Source: Candidatus Desantisiibacteriota bacterium (GTDB lineage Bacteria > UBA9089 > CG2-30-40-21). From it: 19,018 bases of DNA. The notes beneath the pieces were generated by a model. It saw nothing but the letters and a program-made list of their open reading frames with translations, ran no database searches and was not told the DNA's origin. The DNA is taken from contig JACQYP010000196.1 of NCBI GenBank assembly GCA_016208205.1, positions 1-19,018 on the forward strand, written 5' to 3'. The position numbers and the translations under genes were made by a program. Of this stretch, positions 6,714-16,509 are shown piece after piece; the stretch's first letter is position 1; the number at the start of each line of letters is the position of its first letter.

Positions 6714-8567
6714 CTACACGCCCCACATCCAGATAACCAACAGAATAATTACCCCTATCACCATGGTCAGGATATATGATTGAACCAGCCCTGTTTGTAT
6801 ACGCCTGACAAGCATACCGCATCCAGCGGTAACATTTGCTACACCATTAACCATGCCATCGATTACTATCTGATCAAACCGGACACTGCCCTTTGTTAAT
6901 CCCACAAACGGCTTAACAATAAGAGCGTCATATATCTCATCAAAGAAGTATTTGCCAAATATCAACTTATAGATAAAGGTCTTTTTGACGAAATCAAGAT
7001 TAATAACCTTGATCCCATAAACCAGCCATGCCCCAAGTATCCCCAGTCCAGCTGCAGAAAGGGAGATAATGGTAACCAGATGTCCTTCGTGCTCCTTACC
7101 ATGAGGAGGCTCAAAGCAGACAAAATTTCTAAACCAGTGATTCATCCATGGTGAATCAATAAACCCGGCAGTAATGGCTAAGAATGCCAGGATACACATT
7201 GGCAATGTCATTACCCATGGTGATTCATGGGGATGTGCGTCATGCTTTCTTGTTTCCCCGCCAAAGGTAACAAAGCAAAGCCTGAACATATAAAAGGCTG
7301 TCATCAATGCCCCAATCTCACCCATAATAAACAAGGGCATATGCCCTGAGGAATATGCAGCCATCAATACCTCTTCCTTGCTCCAGAATCCGGCAAAGGG
7401 CGGCACCCCGGCAATGGCAAGTGATCCAATAATAAATACTGTTGCCGTAATCGGCATCTTTTTTCTCAAGCCACCTGCATCCCAGATGTTATTGGAATGC
7501 ATGGCATGGATAACACTCCCTGCTGCTAAGAATAAGAGTGCCTTGAAAAAGGCATGGGTTGTCAGATGAAACATACATGCAGAAAATCCGCCAACACCCA
7601 AAGCCAACATCATATAACCAAGCTGGCTCAGGGTTGAATAGGCAAGTACGCGTTTAATATCATTTTGACACAAGCCAATGCTTGCGGCAAACAAGGCGGT
7701 AAACCCTCCTACATACCCAACCACAATCAATGCATTTGGTCCGGCATCAAACATGGTATATGTCCTTGCCACCAGATATACACCTGCAACCACCATTGTT
7801 GCTGCATGGATCAAGGCAGAAACCGGTGACGGACCCTCCATGGCATCAGGAAGCCATGTATGAAATGGAAACTGGGCTGATTTCCCCATTGCCCCAAGAA
7901 ATATCATGATAGCCGTTATAGTTAATATCTGTGGACTAATCTGTCCATCATGAATCAACCCCTCTATATTTAAGAAGTTAAATGTACCGGCATAAAGCCC
8001 GACACATAAGATTCCAATCAAAAAGCCTGCATCTGCTAATCTGGTAATAATAAACGCCTTTTTTGCAGCTGCTGCAGCAGATGGCTTGTGATGCCAGAAG
8101 CCAATCAACAGATACGAACAAAGCCCTACAAGCTCCCAGCAGCAAAATATGGTCACAAAGTTGTTTGCCAGAACTAATCCAAGCATAGAAAATGTAAATA
8201 ATGAGATAAAGGAATAATACCTTGAAAAATCAATAGATTTTTCTGTTGACAGATACCCTCTGGAGTACAATTGAACCATGGTACTTACTAAGGTAATAAC
8301 AAATAGCATGATCGATGACAGAGGATCCAGAAGCATCCCCATCTCTATCTGAAACTTATCGCTGCTAAACCATGGAAGGCTAAACTCATAATGTCTCTGC
8401 CCACTCATAGCCAACTCTCTTAAAACCACGCAAGCTATCAAAAATGATGCAAACACCCCACTGATTGAAAGCCATGACGAAAAATTCCTGAACCTTTTAC
8501 CCAAAAAGGTAATAATTATGAACACTATAAACGGTATTGCCGGAATCAACCATGCATTATTTATCAT
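6714..8567 (-). CDS. nuoL: NADH-quinone oxidoreductase subunit L
   Basis: A 617-residue distal antiporter-like subunit of complex I. Motifs include the helix-5 glutamate E145 (CCWELVGLCSYLLIGFW), K229 (GAMGKSAQFPFHTWLPDAMEGPSPVSALIHAATMV), and a C-terminal region long enough for the lateral helix and the final anchoring transmembrane helix (ends VIWMWGV). The frame is open 22 codons further upstream from 8633, but that extension is translated repeat DNA. The ATG at 8567 has a good AAGGAG seven nt upstream and begins MINNAWLIPAIPF, as the family does. Slightly longer than the E. coli protein. Confidence 0.97.
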   Translation of the reverse strand: MINNAWLIPAIPFIVFIIITFLGKRFRNFSSWLSISGVFASFLIACVVLRELAMSGQRHYEFSLPWFSSDKFQIEMGMLLDPLSSIMLFVITLVSTMVQLYSRGYLSTEKSIDFSRYYSFISLFTFSMLGLVLANNFVTIFCCWELVGLCSYLLIGFWHHKPSAAAAAKKAFIITRLADAGFLIGILCVGLYAGTFNFLNIEGLIHDGQISPQILTITAIMIFLGAMGKSAQFPFHTWLPDAMEGPSPVSALIHAATMVVAGVYLVARTYTMFDAGPNALIVVGYVGGFTALFAASIGLCQNDIKRVLAYSTLSQLGYMMLALGVGGFSACMFHLTTHAFFKALLFLAAGSVIHAMHSNNIWDAGGLRKKMPITATVFIIGSLAIAGVPPFAGFWSKEEVLMAAYSSGHMPLFIMGEIGALMTAFYMFRLCFVTFGGETRKHDAHPHESPWVMTLPMCILAFLAITAGFIDSPWMNHWFRNFVCFEPPHGKEHEGHLVTIISLSAAGLGILGAWLVYGIKVINLDFVKKTFIYKLIFGKYFFDEIYDALIVKPFVGLTKGSVRFDQIVIDGMVNGVANVTAGCGMLVRRIQTGLVQSYILTMVIGVIILLVIWMWGV

Positions 8568-8589
8568 GAAAACACTCCTTAGTAAATAT

Positions 8590-8710
8590 AGGCACAGAAA
8601 GGCACAAAGGCAGAGAGAGAAGAAGGAAAGCACAGAAACACAGGCAAAAGCACACAGAGTATCGAATGATACTCCCCTCTAACTTTGTGCCTCTCTGAGC
8701 CTTTGTGCCT
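8590..8710. repeat. Period-9 inverted repeat (GGCACAAAG family)
   Basis: Words such as AGGCACAGA, AAGGCACAA and AGGCAGAGA (8590-8619) follow each other at about 9 nt. They pair with TTTGTGCCT, CTCTGAGCC and TTTGTGCCT (8684-8710). The best arms are 8600-8619 and 8691-8710. A 7-bp hairpin GAGTATC/GATACTC (8657-8674) lies in the loop. It fills the nuoK-nuoL gap and creates the spurious N-terminal extension of the nuoL frame. Confidence 0.75.
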
Positions 8711-8717
8711 TCTTTTC

Positions 8718-9023
8718 TCACCATTTCATCAAATTAATATCCTCAACATTAATACTCTTAATATGCCGATAGGCTGACAGGATAATAGCCAGTCCAACCG
8801 CTACCTCTGCCGCTTCAATGGCAATCACAAATATCGTAAATATATGCCCTGTCAGCATATTTGGATCCACATACATAGAGAATGCCACAAAATTAATATT
8901 AGCCGCATTAAGCATGAGTTCAATGGACAGCAATATCATAACCGCATTTCGTCTAACCAGAACACCATAAATCCCCAGACTAAAAAATATTGCACTCAGT
9001 ATCAGATAATTTGTCAGGCACAT
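8718..9023 (-). CDS. nuoK: NADH-quinone oxidoreductase subunit K
   Basis: A 101-residue three-helix subunit of the complex I membrane arm, related to MrpC. The membrane glutamates needed for proton transfer are seen at E35 (LLSIELMLNAANINFVAFS) and E70/E73 (FVIAIEAAEVAVGLAI), matching E36 and E72 of E. coli. The ATG at 9023 has AGGAGG six nt upstream. An in-frame TTG at 9041 lacks such a site and is not preferred. It follows the GltD-like gene rather than nuoJ, which is unusual because J and K are normally adjacent. Confidence 0.96.
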   Translation of the reverse strand: MCLTNYLILSAIFFSLGIYGVLVRRNAVMILLSIELMLNAANINFVAFSMYVDPNMLTGHIFTIFVIAIEAAEVAVGLAIILSAYRHIKSINVEDINLMKW

Positions 9024-9044
9024 TGCTTGCCTCCTACACAAAAT

Positions 9045-9134
9045 TTAGGCTGTTAGACTGTAGGCTTGAAGGTCAGAAACCCTCCTCGACTTATAACCTC
9101 ACGGTTTACAGTTATCGGTTCACAGCCTAAATAC

Positions 9135-9144
<10 letters not shown>
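9045..9144. repeat. Period-7 inverted repeat (TAGGCTG and GTAAACC words)
   Basis: The left half has TTAGGCT, GTTAGAC and TGTAGGC. The right half, read on the minus strand, has TAGGCTG, TAGGTAT, TTAGGCT, GTGAACC, GATAACT and GTAAACC in unbroken 7-nt phase. The arms pair through TTTAGGCTGT (9045-9054) and ACAGCCTAAA (about 9122-9131). The right end runs over the stop codon of the GltD-like gene (9135-9137), so the repeat supplies its last residues. Confidence 0.72.
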
Positions 9145-11270
<2,126 letters not shown>

Positions 11271-11301
11271 GTTCTCCCATCAATCAGTAGTTGTAAACTT
11301 T

Positions 11302-11378
11302 GTAACCGGTTACGGTTATCGGTTTACAGTTCACAGTTTTTCAGTGAACCGTGAACCGATAACTGTAAACCGTAAACA
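11302..11378. repeat. Period-7 inverted repeat (GGTTTAC/GTAAACC family)
   Basis: Eleven heptads in unbroken phase: GTAACCG, GTTACGG, TTATCGG, TTTACAG, TTCACAG, then a T-rich centre, then GTGAACC twice, GATAACT, GTAAACC and GTAAACA. The second half is close to the reverse complement of the first, so the element can fold on itself. It fills the gap between nuoF and the GltD-like gene. Confidence 0.82.
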
Positions 11379-11389
11379 ATTACTAAACC

Positions 11390-13165
11390 TTACCACCTAT
11401 CCACCTTAATAATCGCTTCCAGCTTGCATTTAGCCACACACTGTCCGCACCTGATACATTTAGCTACATCAAGGACATGCAATTTTTTCTTCTCTCCGCA
11501 AATTGCCTTGGCCGGGCATACCTTAACACACATCCCGCATCCCTTGCATCGCTCATCAATGATAGCAAAAGAGATCAATTCCTTGCATGCCTTTGCCGGA
11601 CACCTGCGCTCTTTGATATGCGACTCATACTCATCCCTGAAATACTTCAATGTTGTAAGTACCGGGTTTGGGGCAGTTTGCCCGAGTCCGCATAACGATG
11701 TTTTTCTGATGTTTTGTGCCAGCTCTTCTAATAATTCAATATCACCCTGAGCACCATTGCCGGAGACTATTCTTTCCAATATCTCCAGCATCCGTCTGGT
11801 GCCGATTCTGCAAAAGGTACACTTACCGCATGACTCATTCTGGGTAAAGTTGAGAAAGAATCTGGCAATATCTACCATGCAGGTGGTATCATCCATGACC
11901 ACCATACCGCCTGAACCCATGATGGCACCGGTTTGATTAATAGAATCATAATCAACCGGTGTATCCAGCAGGCTTGATGGGATACATCCACCGGATGGAC
12001 CACCAAGCTGAGCCGCCTTAAACTCATGTTTGCCTGTGCTGCCTGCTATCCCACCGCCAATGTCAAAGATAACCTCTCTAAGGCTCATCCCCATGGGCAC
12101 TTCAACTAAGCCACCCCGTCGTATCTTGCCGGCTAAAGCAAACACCTTTGTTCCCTTACTCTTTTCCGTACCAAAAGAGGCATATTCTCCTGCTCCATTA
12201 AGGATAATCCAGGGGATATTTGCCAATGTTTCTACATTATTGATATTAGTCGGCTTACCATACAACCCGGATATAGCTGGAAACGGCGGCCTTAATCGCG
12301 GCATCCCACGATTGCCTTCGATAGAGGCAATAAGTGCTGTTTCTTCACCACAGACAAATGCCCCGGCCCCTTCTTTTATCTCTAATTCAAAACTAAAATC
12401 ACTTCCAAAAATATTATGACCAATAAAACCACGAGCCCTTGCTTGCTGCATGGCTATTTTTAACCGTTCTATTGCTAAAGGATATTCAGCCCTTACATAA
12501 ATATATCCATGATTGGCAGAGATAGCATAACTGCCAATTAACATCCCTTCAATAACGCTGTGCGGGTCACCCTCCAGAACGCTTCTATCCATAAATGCAC
12601 CCGGGCCACCCTCATCTGCATTACAGATAAAATATTTCTCATCGCTATGTGATTTGCTGGCAAAACCCCATTTTACACCGGTAGGGAATCCTGCCCCACC
12701 CCGACCGCGTAAACCGGATCCGGTAATCTCATCAATCACTTCATCCTTCGACATTTCCTTGACAACCTTTTCAATTGCCTTGTATCCACCATATTCTATG
12801 TATTCATCAATCGACTCAGGTGATATCTTCCCACAATTACGAAGCACAATCCGTTGCTGTCTGCTAAGGCATATCTCATCTTCCTGAGTTATTATCCATT
12901 CCGGTATTACATTGCCGGCGACAACATGTTCATCCAAAATCCTGTCTACCATTTTATCGTCTACCTGCTTGTAGGTAGTTCTTCCAGCAGGCAGAACAAC
13001 ATCAACCAACACCTCATTGTAACACATGCCAATACAGCCGGTCTCTTCAAGTGTTATATCCAATCCACGACTGACAATCCCAAGCTTTAACTGCTCATAA
13101 ACCTTCTTACCGCCAGAGGCAATCCCACAACTGCCAAGTCCAACAATAATGCGTGCATTTTGCAT
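11390..13165 (-). CDS. nuoF: NADH-quinone oxidoreductase subunit F, HydB-type with extra Fe-S domains
   Basis: A 591-residue NADH-oxidising flavoprotein. Domain order: N-terminal thioredoxin-like [2Fe-2S] domain (C13, C44, C48 visible), FMN/NADH core with GRGGAGFPTGVKW (154-166) and CNADEGGPGAF (181-191), the [4Fe-4S] site ESCGKCTFC (C446, C449, C452) with distal C492 in SLCGLGQTAPNP, and a C-terminal 2x[4Fe-4S] ferredoxin domain (C540-C543-C546-C550; C570-C573-C576-C580) preceded by RCPAKAC. Ordinary NuoF is about 430-450 residues without the first and last domains. This layout is that of HydB/HndC in NAD(P)-linked, partly electron-bifurcating [FeFe]-hydrogenases, and also occurs in some anaerobes' Nuo sets. 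The ATG at 13165 has AAGGGA upstream; the open frame up to 13204 is translated repeat. It follows nuoE, its usual partner, and precedes the GltD-like gene. No hydrogenase H-cluster gene is in the window. Confidence 0.95.
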   Translation of the reverse strand: MQNARIIVGLGSCGIASGGKKVYEQLKLGIVSRGLDITLEETGCIGMCYNEVLVDVVLPAGRTTYKQVDDKMVDRILDEHVVAGNVIPEWIITQEDEICLSRQQRIVLRNCGKISPESIDEYIEYGGYKAIEKVVKEMSKDEVIDEITGSGLRGRGGAGFPTGVKWGFASKSHSDEKYFICNADEGGPGAFMDRSVLEGDPHSVIEGMLIGSYAISANHGYIYVRAEYPLAIERLKIAMQQARARGFIGHNIFGSDFSFELEIKEGAGAFVCGEETALIASIEGNRGMPRLRPPFPAISGLYGKPTNINNVETLANIPWIILNGAGEYASFGTEKSKGTKVFALAGKIRRGGLVEVPMGMSLREVIFDIGGGIAGSTGKHEFKAAQLGGPSGGCIPSSLLDTPVDYDSINQTGAIMGSGGMVVMDDTTCMVDIARFFLNFTQNESCGKCTFCRIGTRRMLEILERIVSGNGAQGDIELLEELAQNIRKTSLCGLGQTAPNPVLTTLKYFRDEYESHIKERRCPAKACKELISFAIIDERCKGCGMCVKVCPAKAICGEKKKLHVLDVAKCIRCGQCVAKCKLEAIIKVDRW

Positions 13166-13194
13166 ACAATTAGTCCCTTTTCTTCTGATAGGTA

Positions 13195-13251
13195 GTAGTC
13201 GCAAGCTTTAGCTTGCGGATAATAATTACGCAGGCTAAAGCCTGCGACTAC
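13195..13251. repeat. GTAG-footed inverted hairpin pair (REP/BIME-like) in the nuoE-nuoF gap
   Basis: The left unit (13195-13217) is GTAGT plus the hairpin CGCAAGC-TTTA-GCTTGCG. The right unit (13229-13251) is its inverted partner with the hairpin CGCAGGC-TAAA-GCCTGCG and ends CTAC. The units are 21/23 identical after inversion, and the two differences are compensatory within each hairpin. The 11-nt spacer is AT-rich. Confidence 0.82.
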
Positions 13252-13270
13252 TTACCAATTATCACTCTCT

Positions 13271-13738
13271 TCAATAATTCCCCAATATCTCCTCAACCCT
13301 TGCCTCATTCAACCTTCCATACACATCATTATCAACCATAACCACCGGTGCCAGGCTGCAACACCCGAGACATGCAACCGTATCTAATGTAAATTTCATA
13401 TCAGCCGTGGTTTTACCAGGCGGGGTCCCAAGCCTATTTGTTATTGTCTGAGTAATATTCTCGGCTCCAGACACATGACAGGCAGTACCATGACAGGCAC
13501 GAATAATATGCTCACCAACCGGGCTAAACCTGAATTGTGTATAGAATGTTGCCACCCCATACACCACACTCGGCTTTACCCCAAGGCCATCTGCAATCTT
13601 AAGCATAACATCCTCAGATAAATACCCATACACATTCTGTGCCTTTTGCAGTACCGGTATAAGCCCGCCTGACTTGCCTTGATATTCTGAAAGGATAGCT
13701 GAAAGCTTATTCTGATTATTAGAACACCTACATCCCAC
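13271..13738 (-). CDS. nuoE: NADH-quinone oxidoreductase subunit E
   Basis: A 155-residue thioredoxin-fold [2Fe-2S] protein, partner of NuoF in the NADH-oxidising module (24-kDa subunit, HydC-like). The cluster ligands are C82 and C87 (ACHGTAC) and C123 and C127 (CLGCCSLAP). The N-terminal helical region with GLIPVLQKAQNVYGYL and VYGVATFYTQF is typical. An extra N-terminal CRC (residues 3-5) is not part of the usual cluster. The start is GTG (13736-13738), with GGGAG seven nt upstream inside the end of nuoJ; only two nt separate it from the nuoJ stop, so translation is likely coupled. Confidence 0.96.
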   Translation of the reverse strand: MGCRCSNNQNKLSAILSEYQGKSGGLIPVLQKAQNVYGYLSEDVMLKIADGLGVKPSVVYGVATFYTQFRFSPVGEHIIRACHGTACHVSGAENITQTITNRLGTPPGKTTADMKFTLDTVACLGCCSLAPVVMVDNDVYGRLNEARVEEILGNY

Positions 13739-13740
13739 TG

Positions 13741-14259
13741 TTATTCTCCCTTTCTGGCAATCACTATCGCCCCAACCAATGCCGCCAATAGTACAAATGA
13801 AACCAGTTCAAACGGTAACACATATTGCCCCAGTAACAATTTTCCAATCCGGGATACATCGCCGGTAATTGCTGTATCTGCTGCCTCATTCCATTTCATA
13901 GCCTTCAGGATATAGAAGATAAGGTAAAATAAAACACCTGAGATAACCAATGCCACCCCTTTTAATCGATTACCTTGTGGAACAGCCATGTCTGACACCT
14001 TATGAGTAAGCATGATCAGAAACATGAACAGCACCACAATTGCCCCAACAAAGATAAATACCTGAATAATTGCCAGAAATTCTGCATTAAGGGTAATAAA
14101 CAAACCGGCTACACTCAAAAGAAACACAGCCAGAAACAATACCGCATGCACCAAATTCCTGACCGTCACTACCAGCACACCACAAACAATGCCAATAGCT
14201 GCTAATACGAAAAATGCCATATTTGATAATACTAATGGACAAATAGCATCAATATTCAT
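13741..14259 (-). CDS. nuoJ: NADH-quinone oxidoreductase subunit J
   Basis: A 172-residue membrane subunit of complex I with five predicted helices. It contains the family signature in helix 3, EFLAIIQVFIFVGAIVVLFM (60-79), which holds the pi-bulge region involved in coupling. Length is normal (about 165-185). The ATG at 14259 follows AGGGGTG. It is 14 nt downstream of the coiled-coil membrane protein gene and 2 nt upstream of nuoE, a tight cluster. Its usual neighbour nuoK is about 4.7 kb further downstream. Confidence 0.95.
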   Translation of the reverse strand: MNIDAICPLVLSNMAFFVLAAIGIVCGVLVVTVRNLVHAVLFLAVFLLSVAGLFITLNAEFLAIIQVFIFVGAIVVLFMFLIMLTHKVSDMAVPQGNRLKGVALVISGVLFYLIFYILKAMKWNEAADTAITGDVSRIGKLLLGQYVLPFELVSFVLLAALVGAIVIARKGE

Positions 14260-14273
14260 TACTTACTCACCCC

Positions 14274-14780
14274 TTATCTGGTTTTAAGGATCGCACCCTC
14301 TAAACCTGTAAGCCTTTGCTGGAAATCATTAAGCAAGCCCTTTAACACATCTATCTCTTCTCTTTGCACATCAATCAACTTATCCTTTTCCGGATTTTCC
14401 GGCAATTTCAAATGTGTCTCAAGCCTTGTATCACACCAAATAATCTTCTTCCACATAATAAACCATTGAACAATCAAACTGCCTATACCAATAACCATGG
14501 TACTAAAAATGATCTGCAGCCAGAACATCATATCAGCAAACCGTCGATCAATGCTTCGTTCCATAGCAGCAAATCGCTGATCCATACTTCGTTCCATAGC
14601 AACAAATCGCTGATTCATTTGCTGTTCAATACTATCCAACCTAAGCTCAATCTTAGTCAGCCTTACCTCAATACTGCCGGAGGGACTCACCCCTGTTTCC
14701 TGCTGTGCATACACCAATTGCATATTGCCCGGCAAGCACCATATTCCTATCACAAACACACACAAGATCAATCCTCGCAT
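14274..14780 (-). CDS. Coiled-coil membrane protein of unknown function within the nuo operon
   Basis: A 168-residue protein not recognised as a complex I subunit. It has an N-terminal signal-like segment (residues 1-25, possible cleavage after VYA), a predicted coiled coil (38-84) with an 11-residue repeat MNQRFVAMERS / MDQRFAAMERS / IDRRFADM, one strong transmembrane helix (86-109), and a second coiled coil (130-165). The likely layout is one coil on each side of the membrane. The ATG at 14780 is preferred because AGGGG lies 8 nt upstream; a GTG at 14789 would overlap that site. It is only 14 nt from nuoJ and so is cotranscribed and probably coupled. Whether it is an accessory subunit, an assembly factor or a passenger cannot be told. 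Similar short QRF-repeat proteins are common as hypothetical proteins. Confidence 0.78.
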   Translation of the reverse strand: MRGLILCVFVIGIWCLPGNMQLVYAQQETGVSPSGSIEVRLTKIELRLDSIEQQMNQRFVAMERSMDQRFAAMERSIDRRFADMMFWLQIIFSTMVIGIGSLIVQWFIMWKKIIWCDTRLETHLKLPENPEKDKLIDVQREEIDVLKGLLNDFQQRLTGLEGAILKTR

Positions 14781-14796
14781 CACTGCCACCCCTATA

Positions 14797-14868
14797 GTAG
14801 GACAGGCATTCTTGCCTGTCTATGGGTAAACAGGCATCATCATAGACAGGCAAGAATGCCTGTCCTAC
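14797..14868. repeat. Perfect 28-bp inverted repeat with GTAG feet (REP/BIME-like)
   Basis: Arms 14797-14824 and 14841-14868 are exact reverse complements around a 16-nt loop. Each arm starts at its outer edge with GTAG and contains its own hairpin GACAGGCA-TTCT-TGCCTGTC. It fills the gap between the nuoH stop (14874) and the Shine-Dalgarno site of the coiled-coil gene, so it could stabilise or attenuate the mRNA there. No T-tract follows. Confidence 0.92.
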
Positions 14869-14873
14869 CTTCT

Positions 14874-15932
14874 TCATATCAACACCATCACCAATCCAGT
14901 CAACCCAATATTCAAAAACGCCAGCGGTAGCAACACCTTCCAGCCAAATCCCATCAGTTGATCCACACGAATACGGGGGTAGGTCCATCTAAACCATATA
15001 AATAAAAACACAATGGCATATGTCTTTAATAAAAACCAGACAATTGGCGGCAAAACAGGAGGAAGTCCGGGTATCCCGTTCCATCCGCCCAAAAACAGTG
15101 TGGCACAAACAGCTGAGGCAACAAACATATTGGCATACTCAGCCAGAAAGAACATGGCAAACTTGATACCGCCATATTCTGTATGAAAGCCGGCAATCAA
15201 CTCTGATTCTGCCTCAGGCAGGTCAAATGGTGCCCGGTTACACTCAGCGGTTGCCGCAATAATAAACAATATAAAAGCTAATGGCTGTTTGATAATATAC
15301 CAGCAATCCTGCTGAGCAGTAATAATATCACTCATTTTCAATGAGCCGGCAAGCATCAGCACCCCAATCACTGAAAGGCTCATAGCTAATTCATAGCTCA
15401 CAATCTGAGCACTGGAACGAATCCCGCCAAGCAGGGAATACTTATTTCCAGATGACCAGCCGGCCATGATTATTCCGATAACCCCTATGCTGCCAACAGC
15501 CATGAGATAAATCACGCCAAGGTTCAGGTCACAAACAATCAAACCCGGTGACCATGGCAAAACAACATATGCCATCACAGCCGGAGCCATAACAACCACT
15601 GGTGCCAGAAAAAATATCCATTTATCTGCTACCTTGGGCACAATATTTTCTTTAAGCAACAGCTTAACCGCATCAGCAGCTGTCTGCAATATTCCAAATG
15701 GACCAACCCGCATTGGTCCAAGCCTGTCTTGCATATAACCGGCAATCTTCCGTTCAGCCAGAACAACCATCATGGCATTGACCGAGATAAACCCACCAAT
15801 CAAGGATAACGCTGCAACTATGGCTATTAAGGTTACTACCAGAACAGGCGGCAGATGATACAATTCACATATACCTACCAGCCAATGTTGGATAATATTT
15901 ACTAATTGTTGCGTATCAAATAATAACTGCAT
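14874..15932 (-). CDS. nuoH: NADH-quinone oxidoreductase subunit H
   Basis: A 352-residue membrane subunit of complex I that forms the quinone chamber with NuoB and NuoD and couples it to the proton channels; about eight helices. Highly conserved stretches are present: LAERKIAGYMQDRLGPMRVGP (59-78), SAQIVSYELAMSLS (174-187) and AECNRAPFDLPEAESELIAG (229-248), with HTEYGGIKFAMFFLAEY following. Length is normal (about 320-350). The ATG at 15932 follows AGGA at seven nt. Unusually it lies after nuoI rather than before it, with a 106-bp gap filled by a heptad repeat. Confidence 0.97.
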   Translation of the reverse strand: MQLLFDTQQLVNIIQHWLVGICELYHLPPVLVVTLIAIVAALSLIGGFISVNAMMVVLAERKIAGYMQDRLGPMRVGPFGILQTAADAVKLLLKENIVPKVADKWIFFLAPVVVMAPAVMAYVVLPWSPGLIVCDLNLGVIYLMAVGSIGVIGIIMAGWSSGNKYSLLGGIRSSAQIVSYELAMSLSVIGVLMLAGSLKMSDIITAQQDCWYIIKQPLAFILFIIAATAECNRAPFDLPEAESELIAGFHTEYGGIKFAMFFLAEYANMFVASAVCATLFLGGWNGIPGLPPVLPPIVWFLLKTYAIVFLFIWFRWTYPRIRVDQLMGFGWKVLLPLAFLNIGLTGLVMVLI

Positions 15933-15961
15933 CTTAAAATCCTGCCTTTGTAAGTACTATA

Positions 15962-16031
15962 ACCGTTCACGGTTGCGGTTCACAGTTCACAGTTTTTTTA
16001 ATCGTGAACCGATAACTGTAAACCGTAAACG
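15962..16031. repeat. Period-7 inverted repeat (GGTTTAC/GTAAACC family), second copy
   Basis: Ten heptads in unbroken phase: ACCGTTC, ACGGTTG, CGGTTCA, CAGTTCA, a T-rich centre, then GTGAACC, GATAACT, GTAAACC and GTAAACG. The right half shares word order with the element at 11302-11378. It fills the nuoI-nuoH gap. Confidence 0.8.
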
Positions 16032-16038
16032 ATTACAC

Positions 16039-16509
16039 TCACTTATACCTCGTAACCTCCGGCTCCCTTGTCAACCCCTCAATATTATATATCATTTTAT
16101 CCCGATGATAACAGGCCAGCTCATAGCAGCCGGTCATGGATATCGCATCCTTTGGACATGCATCCACGCATAACCCGCAGAATATACACCTTGATATATC
16201 CAGAACATAGCTTGCCACCTTTTTATCATGCCCTTCTGCATCCGGCTCATCCATTGGCACGCATGTAATCTTGATTGCCTCAGCCGGACAATACTTAGCA
16301 CACAACCCACAGCCAACACACAATAAGTGCCCATTCTTATCCACATTTAACCTATGCAGCCCACGAAACCCTTCTGCTACCGGTCTTCTCTGGGTTGGAT
16401 ACTGAATAGTCACTGATGGTGAAAAAAGATGTTTCAAGGTTACAAATAAACCGCGAATTAACTCTATGATAGCTGTAACAAAACCTACTTTTAGTGCATA
16501 CTGTTTCAT
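16039..16509 (-). CDS. nuoI: NADH-quinone oxidoreductase subunit I
   Basis: A 156-residue 2x[4Fe-4S] ferredoxin-type subunit of complex I that carries electrons from the NuoG arm toward NuoB (clusters N6a and N6b). Ligands are C64, C67, C70 and C74 ([12 protein letters not shown]) and C108, C111, C114 and C118 ([12 protein letters not shown]), with the family segments AEGFRGLH and RDKMIYN. The frame is open to 16563, but the ATG at 16509 forms an ATGA overlap with the nuoG stop and has GGAG eight nt upstream, so it is preferred. The overlap implies translational coupling with nuoG. Confidence 0.96.
   Translation of the reverse strand: MKQYALKVGFVTAIIELIRGLFVTLKHLFSPSVTIQYPTQRRPVAEGFRGLHRLNVDKNGHLLCVGCGLCAKYCPAEAIKITCVPMDEPDAEGHDKKVASYVLDISRCIFCGLCVDACPKDAISMTGCYELACYHRDKMIYNIEGLTREPEVTRYK

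Noticed and set aside
8568..8633. A 22-residue N-terminal extension of NuoL
   Set aside because: The extension is translated period-9 repeat DNA. The ATG at 8567 has a strong AAGGAG and matches the family start.
13166..13204. A 13-residue N-terminal extension of NuoF from a TTG
   Set aside because: It reads into the GTAG hairpin element. The ATG at 13165 has an AAGGGA site and starts the conserved domain.
11390..13738. An [FeFe]-hydrogenase HydBC operon
   Set aside because: NuoF and NuoE are HydB/HydC-like, but no H-cluster protein is present and the genes are embedded among membrane-arm nuo genes.
14364..14930. Long plus-strand open frame (188 codons) opposite the coiled-coil gene and the 28-bp inverted repeat
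   Set aside because: Its translation is rich in His, Ser and Gln with no domain, it has no Shine-Dalgarno site, and it overlaps a well-supported minus-strand gene and a palindrome. It is an antisense shadow.
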